Shown here one piece after another: positions 9,084-14,273 of a stretch of 14,273 bases of DNA. The translations under genes and the position numbers were made by a program. This DNA comes from Dissophora ornata. Taxonomy: Eukaryota > Mortierellomycota > Mortierellomycetes > Mortierellales > Mortierellaceae. Under the pieces are notes generated by a model, which did no database searches, was not told the origin of the DNA, and saw only the letters and a program-made list of their open reading frames with translations. How positions within the stretch are numbered: the stretch's first letter is position 1; each line of letters begins with the position of its first letter. The stretch spans positions 1,306 through 15,578 of the forward strand of contig MU617336.1 of assembly GCA_025201705.1 (NCBI GenBank), written 5' to 3'.

Positions 9084-10001
9084 TGCGGTTCTTGTGGTCC
9101 GTGGTCGGTATCCTTTCTGACGGCAGGTTGGTGTCCTGGTGTCCTTGTAGTTGTCGCGGAGAGGAGGGGCGGGTTGTGGAAAGAAGAAACGAGAACAAGA
9201 GCCTATTTTCCATCTTTGTGTGTTTCTACGAGGTGTCGCAGAGCGCTGCTGCACCAATTGACTGCCACCACCCAGACTGGAAGTGGCTTGCACATGGGAT
9301 GGCAGCGTAGTCGAATCATCAATCACGTTCCTGTGGCATTCAGGAACACGAAGAGAATACGGTTGCACCCTCGCCCATCGGTCGTGCAGAACAACAAACG
9401 GAAAACGGAAAAAGGAAAAAAAAACAAAGACGTTGCCGCATCCCTGTGCCTGCGCTCTTTTCCCCTCTTCTCTTGCCGCGCTCTCTCTTAGCTTCGCTCT
9501 CCACTCACTCCGTGTGCTTCCTCTCCGACCGTTGCTTCGCTCTCTTCCGTTTCTGTATTTCCTGTGAAGACCAAGCGCAGCCGACTCTTGCTTGCTCTCC
9601 ACCTATTACTCCATCCTTTACTTGGTAATGTCGAATTGCTCATCTGCACAATAGCCGTTTCCATGTCTTTATAGCTCTCCTACTGCCTCCCGCGCACCCT
9701 TCCCAGTGCCCGTGTGCTCCTCTTCCTCGGCGCTCCGCAACGGGCCTGAGGAACATTCATGAGTACAGAGTATAGTTTGTCCTCAAGACCATCTGCCCCA
9801 TTGCCCGCACCCGTGCTTCGCTTCATGTTCCGAATACACAAAGGGAGAAGTGAAAAAAAAAGCCTGACTTGATCTGGGTTCAAAAGAAAAAATACTTCAA
9901 ATTCTTCCCATTTCCTCATTTCCCCATTTCCCCATTTCTCAGTTTCCCAATCCGCATCTCATCATCTCTCCCCCCTCCATTGCTAGCTCCTCGAATTCTC
10001 C
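9084..10001. promoter_or_regulatory. Shared upstream region of divergent SRPRB and CBS/PB1 genes
   Basis: A 918-bp gap between two divergent start codons, with no other convincing gene. It contains C/T-rich blocks on the plus strand (about 9455-9560) and five 8-bp units of CATTTCCC type at 9909-9948, ending 53 nt before the plus-strand ATG. Such pyrimidine tracts are common just upstream of fungal transcription starts. The minus-strand frame is open across most of it in phase with SRPRB, but the predicted residues are low-complexity and Arg/Ser-rich with no motif. Confidence 0.5.
9909..9948 (+). repeat. Five tandem 8-bp CATTTCCC-type units
   Basis: Units CATTTCCT, CATTTCCC, CATTTCCC, CATTTCTC and AGTTTCCC follow each other without gaps. 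They lie 53 nt upstream of the CBS/PB1 gene start and may be part of its pyrimidine-rich core promoter. Confidence 0.65.
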
Positions 10002-12480
10002 ATGTCCATGGCTAGCTCCCTCAGACCGCCCCAGGCCGGCAAATCATATGCCGGTCTCGTGAACAACCGCCCCAGTGATCAAATGTCGGACGTCTCCACG
10101 AGTTTCAGCGAGTCCGCCCGCCACCGTCAGACCAAGAAGGACGAGGTATTGCCCTGAGCTCTTGAATTGTCGCTCTGCGATAGCAAGTAGGAATGATATA
10201 TCGGCTCCTATCACCTGTGCGCTAACTTTTGTCCGCAAAACAATCCCCAGGCAATCCGACGCAAGATTGAGCAAGAGCTGTCCAAGAAGCGCCACAGCTC
10301 CCGCAAGGCCAAGCAGACGCAAAAGGTGATGGCCGGCACTGTCTCGGCTCTGCGTGTCTCCCAGGCGTTGACGGTTTCAGAGTCGATTACTGTTACAGAG
10401 GCGTCCCAGAATATGGCCGCCAAACGCGCTGACTGCGTGCTTGTCATCAATGACGAGGAGCATCTCTCGGGTATTTTCACGGCAAAGGATTTGGCCTTCC
10501 GAGTCGTTGCTGCGTACGTGCAATACCTATGACAAAGGACAATCGCAATGGGATTCTCGAAAATGGATGCAGTATCTACAATCGAACTTGACATGATGAT
10601 CTTACTGGCCTGTTGTCTTTGATTTATATAGTGGTCTCGATCCTCGCTCAACCCGTGTATCTGAAATCATGACCCCCAACCCCATGGTTGTCACGACCGA
10701 CCGTAGCGCAACCGACGCTTTGAACTTGATGGTCCAGAAGGGGTTCAGACACTTGGTATGTTATGCACTCATTGCGTTCGACGGTAGAGGATCTGTCGTA
10801 GACTGTGTACCAATCCCATCGCATTTCTTTAAAACTGTGTAGCCTGTGCAAAACGAGGAATCTGAGATTGTTGGTCTCCTGGATATCACCAAGTGCCTTT
10901 ATGAGTCGTTGTCAAAGATGGAGAGAGCCTACGGACAGTCCAAAAAGTTGTACGATGCTTTGGAGGGCGTCGACAAGGAGTGGGGTGGTATGCAGAACGG
11001 AATGGTTCAGTACATGGAGACCTTGAGAGAAAAGATGATGTGCCCCGACCTCAGCTCTGTTCTCGATGGATCGCCGCCGGCGGAGGTCAGCGTCAAGGCA
11101 ACTGTCAAGGAGGCTGCCAAGCTGATGAAGGAGCGTCGCGTGACTGCAGTCCTGGTCATGGATCAAAACGGAATCGATATCGCTGGAATCTTTACTTCCA
11201 AGGGTACGTTACATTTGTGATGTTTGTAGCAAGGCATGCATGTAAACCCTTTTTGGAGTGCGTGGAATACTGAAAGGCTCACTTTACTGTGTACAACAAC
11301 ATTCAAATGCACCCCCATAGATATTGTCCTGCGTGTCATCGCTGCTCAATTAGAGCCCAGCAACTGCAGCGTGGTCCGTGTCATGACCCCTCACCCCGAC
11401 ACAGCTCCCCCATCAATGACGATCATGGACGCCTTGCGCAAAATGCATGGTATGGTGCCATAATATTTGCTTTACACTTGCGTTAAGCGGCTGGCTTATC
11501 TTACACACTTCTTGTGTAGTAGCACTCTATCCATGCTGAAATGTTTTGCCTTCCCTCTCGGTTTAGATGGCCACTACCTCAACTTGCCCGTTGTCGAAGA
11601 CGACAAGGAGATCATCGGAGTGGTCGATGTTCTCAAGTTGACCTACGCCACCATGGAGCAAATCAACTCCATGAACACCAAGGATTCAGAGTCAGGACCA
11701 ATGTGGAGCCATTTTTGGAACTCGGCTGCTATGGCCGATGGTGACGAGGGCTCTGTTATTTCCGAGTCCATGGCACCCTCTTCGATCATGTCGCCCGGCC
11801 ATGCAACGTCCCCCAGTAGCCACCAGGCTATGCAGCCTTTCCCCGGAGAGATTTTCCCCAACGAGTCAGCCTCAGTCGTAGCCGAGGATCGCAGCGAGCT
11901 CATTCACAAGCACTCAGAGGAGGAGAGCACTACCTTTGTGTTCAAGTTCAAGTCGCCAATGTCCAACACTGTCCACCGCTTTACGGCCGATTTCACTGAC
12001 CTGAATCGTCTCAGAGAGACAATCTTGGAGAAGGAGCCATTTGGCCCTGAGTCGGACCCAAGCCAGAGTGCACTCTTGGCCGAGTTTAACATTTCGTATC
12101 TGGATGATGAACAAGACTATGTAATGATGACCTCGGACGCCGACTTGGCCGACTCTGTCTCTATTGCCAAGAAGCAAGGACAGAACCGCGTCATGCTGTA
12201 CGTAGCGGACCCTAGAGCCTCAACAATCCTTCCACCTAACAATGCTGCTGCATCCACTGTCAGTGCTGCTGTACCCGTTGCTACCCCAGTATCGGTCCCA
12301 GAAGAGCAGGCCCGTGCTCCTGTCGAACCGGTTGCTCCTGTGGAAACACCAAAGAAGGCGCCTTCGGAGCTCAAGAGGATGTTGGAGTCTATCCCAGATG
12401 AATATCTTTTGCCTGGAGCTCTGGTGACTCTTTCCGTCACGATCATTGCGGTGTTTGCCATCGCCAGACTCGCCAAGTAG
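10002..12480 (+). CDS. mug70: Four-CBS plus PB1 tail-anchored protein (Mug70 type)
   Basis: Six exons: 10002-10145, 10251-10513, 10632-10755, 10843-11203, 11321-11449 and 11567-12480 (TAG), giving 644 residues. Introns are 87-118 nt and all junctions are in frame. After a basic N-terminus (RRKIEQELSKKRH) come two CBS repeats (about 78-203; GIFTAKDLAFRVV, VSEIMTPNPMVV, GLLDITKCLYE). A helical linker follows, then a second CBS pair (about 246-375; GIFTSKDIVLRVI, VVRVMTPHP, GVVDVLKLTY). A PB1 domain (462-554) has an acidic OPCA-like motif, YLDDEQDYVMMTSDADL. An Ala/Pro/Val-rich spacer precedes a hydrophobic C-terminus (LLPGALVTLSVTIIAVFAIARLAK, 621-644). CBS pairs usually bind adenosine nucleotides and PB1 mediates pairing with other PB1 proteins. 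The order matches S. pombe Mug70 and plant CBSCBSPB proteins, whose role is little known. The C-terminus predicts post-translational insertion with a cytosolic body. The symbol rests on architecture. Confidence 0.93.
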
Positions 12481-12783
12481 ACTAACATCAGGAAGCAAGC
12501 AACAACAATGAAGCTAGACTTGGTCCTTTAGACGCTTCGGAGCCATTGAGCCTCAGCATTATATATTTCATGGATACCCTCAGTCCCATTCTTTTCTTCA
12601 TATTCTTCTCGATACCAGCATGAAAATGGAGTTCTGGCCACAAAAACTTAAAAAACCATAGCCTTTTCAATTGGGATGTCGACTGCAGGGTAGAGGTGCG
12701 CACACAAACATTTTTAATAAACACGAAAAACATTTTTAGAGAGGGATGTCGCAATGTTTCAAGGCAGAGGTATTGTGTCGTGT
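12481..12783. other. Convergent 3' regions
   Basis: This 303-bp gap separates the stop codons of two converging genes. It contains the plus-strand AATAAA of the CBS/PB1 gene. I see no AATAAA on the minus strand. The minus-strand ORF 12488-12754 has no motif and sits in these UTRs. Confidence 0.6.
12716..12721 (+). terminator. Candidate poly(A) signal of the CBS/PB1 gene
   Basis: AATAAA on the plus strand, 236 nt after the TAG at 12478-12480, in an A/T-rich stretch. Confidence 0.45.
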
Positions 12784-13224
12784 CTATTCAATCTTGATGG
12801 TGTTGGCGCTCCGTTCCGGCAGCAACAGGACAATTTCCTTGGGCTCGACAGCATTTTGACACTCTAGTCCCAGAGCAGATTCGGTATGCGTGGTGTAGGA
12901 CAAGGCGGATTTCAGTGAGTGGCAGTAGATGGCCCGTACAGAGGCAGCATCTGCCAAAGACCCGTTTGGAGACGATCTGGCGCTACCATAGAGGCCCATA
13001 ACAGAGCTGGAACGTGGTGCATTCATGTCTAGCCGAAGTAACGTAGGGGCAGTGCTGTAGGAGGACCGGGAGGGAGTTCTGCTATGGGGCGACGACGACC
13101 AGACGTCAGTTCTTGGTTTTCTTCCAGGGTGTGGCGTGCCAGCGAGATTCGTTGAAGGGCCAGAAACGGAGACAGCGTTATCGGTAGTAGTGGTGTCAGT
13201 AGTAGTAATAGTAGTAGTAGTGGC

Positions 13225-13262
<38 letters not shown>

Positions 13263-14241
13263 CAGTAGTAGGGAAATGAGCTCTGCTGAGTTCTTGAACG
13301 TTGATCGAGAGAGCGCCTCGGCTGTGGCTATTGTTGTTATTGGGACGGGGGTGAGAGAAGCGACCGGGCTTGTGCGTAACGCTAGATCGGGCCTTGGTGC
13401 GAGTGAGAGCGGGCATATCCATTCCGCCACTGTTGCTGTTGCTCTGGTTATTGTTGTTGCTGCCACCGTGGTTGAGGTTGCTACTGGTATTTTGGTGATG
13501 GCCTGAAGGATGGCGTTGGTTGTAATTGAAGGGACCCTTTAAAAAGGCAAAGACCGATTTGTTCACTGGAGGATCATCCAAATGCGCGGTCGAGAGCGAA
13601 CGTTCAGATTCTGCGGAAATCTCGCCATTGCCGTGAGGTTCTACTGCCGCAACTGCTGTTGCTGTTGCTGGCCTTACATTTCCGTGGTCTGCGAGATCTA
13701 TAACAGAGGAAGACACAATTACGCCAGTAAACAGCGCTCCTTCTCGCTCTCTTTCAGATGGTTGATTACTTTCCAGATCCTTGTCAGCAGCCGTTCCGCT
13801 CTTGTGGCTATTTTCTTCCGCTGGTCTTCGGTTTCCGCGAATCGATCGGCAGGACCGTCCGTTTACGAAATAAAAAACCATGGCGACAATCAATACGAGC
13901 ATACCGATGCTGAAAATCACGACCCCTGCAAAGACATCGGCTCGGGAGGCTACCTCGCTCGAAACCCCCTGCGTATGATCGGCTTTTTGCTTGATGCCAC
14001 TTCCGTTTTCCTGGTGGGTAGTGGTGATCGTGGTTGGAGGGACATCTTCAACAGGGGACGCTCTGCGATGGAGGGATTGTGTGTCGATTTCGAGAGCTGT
14101 GTGGATGGATGAATCGGAGGCGACGTGTTTAAACTCTGGGGATGTTAACCAGCGCAAGTATTCTGTGATAGGGGTTGTGGTCAGTAATACAAAGGAAGAA
14201 GGTTGAGTGGTATCAAGAGGGGTGCCGAATTCCAGGGCCAT
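12784..14241 (-). CDS. Single-pass membrane protein with Thr/Ser/Asn-rich tail, unknown function
   Basis: One uninterrupted frame of 485 codons. No signal peptide is obvious at the ATG. A Thr/Ser-rich segment of about 100 residues is followed by one strong membrane helix (VFAGVVIFSIGMLVLIVAMV, about 103-126) and then basic residues (RSCRSIRGNRR). The positive-inside rule therefore puts the N-terminus outside and the long Ser/Thr/Asn-rich C-terminal part in the cytosol. The tail has Asn-rich patches (about 262-304), a poly-Thr tract (about 325-353) and RS/SP-rich stretches that look disordered. This layout resembles fungal cell-surface stress sensors or receptor-like proteins, but there is no recognisable ectodomain. 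The ATG has good context (ACACCATGG). The frame is also open for the remaining 32 nt of the window, so an upstream exon or start cannot be excluded. The length of the frame and a sensible topology make it a real gene. Confidence 0.75.
13183..13269. repeat. (AGT)n microsatellite inside a coding sequence
   Basis: The plus strand carries an imperfect AGT/GTA trinucleotide tract with a pure block of 12 AGT units at 13225-13260. On the minus strand it is read as ACT codons, giving a run of threonines broken by single Ala, Ile and Asp residues. Changes in unit number keep the frame of the membrane protein. Confidence 0.9.
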
Positions 14242-14273
14242 GGTGTAAAATACAAATAGTGGTATGAGGGGGG

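Noticed and set aside
9680..9919. 79-codon minus-strand ORF between SRPRB and the CBS/PB1 gene
   Set aside because: Basic, low-complexity sequence from promoter DNA; no family resemblance.
12488..12754. 88-codon minus-strand ORF between converging genes
   Set aside because: Falls in 3' UTR sequence, composition not protein-like, no motif.

Overview
This window looks like nuclear DNA from a filamentous fungus. Five protein genes can be read, four of them split by short spliceosomal introns (82-304 nt). Two tRNA genes carry eukaryotic internal A/B boxes and an oligo-T Pol III stop, and AATAAA signals lie behind several genes. The tail-anchored CBS-CBS-CBS-CBS-PB1 protein (Mug70 type) and the fungal-type mitochondrial aconitase support a fungus. 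Intron density, spacing and base composition make an early-diverging lineage such as Mortierellomycotina my best guess, but this is inference and no marker gene proves it.

Layout from left to right. (1) 1-1147, minus strand: calmodulin, with its first two coding exons; the last coding exon is not in the window, which opens on a poly-A run. (2) 1148-2860: calmodulin promoter, then a 149-bp inverted-repeat element of pogo/Tc1 MITE type set among short AATCTGAACAATCC repeats, then a frameshifted C2H2 zinc-finger relic on the plus strand. (3) 2862-5777, minus strand: complete mitochondrial aconitase in four exons, one intron being of the GC-AG class. (4) 5778-7182: aconitase upstream region, a triple GGGCCACGAAAA repeat, an orphan minus-strand ORF, and otherwise unassigned intergenic DNA. 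(5) 7183-7333, minus strand: tRNA-Val(AAC) followed after 6 nt by tRNA-Gly(UCC), probably one dicistronic Pol III unit. (6) 7845-9083, minus strand: SRP receptor beta subunit in six exons. (7) 9084-10001: shared upstream region between two divergent genes. (8) 10002-12480, plus strand: the CBS/PB1 tail-anchored protein in six exons. (9) 12784-14241, minus strand: a single-pass membrane protein with a poly-threonine tract coded by an expanded (AGT)n repeat; its 5' end is close to the window edge.

The genes have no common pathway: calcium signalling, TCA cycle, ER protein targeting, nucleotide-sensing/scaffold-type membrane protein, and a surface or membrane protein of unknown role. This is ordinary eukaryotic gene order with no operon logic. 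I did not find a new defence or mobile system. The items most worth a second look are the MITE, the tandem tRNA pair, the broken zinc-finger gene, the in-frame upstream start of calmodulin, the triple repeat near 6.1 kb and the GC-AG intron.
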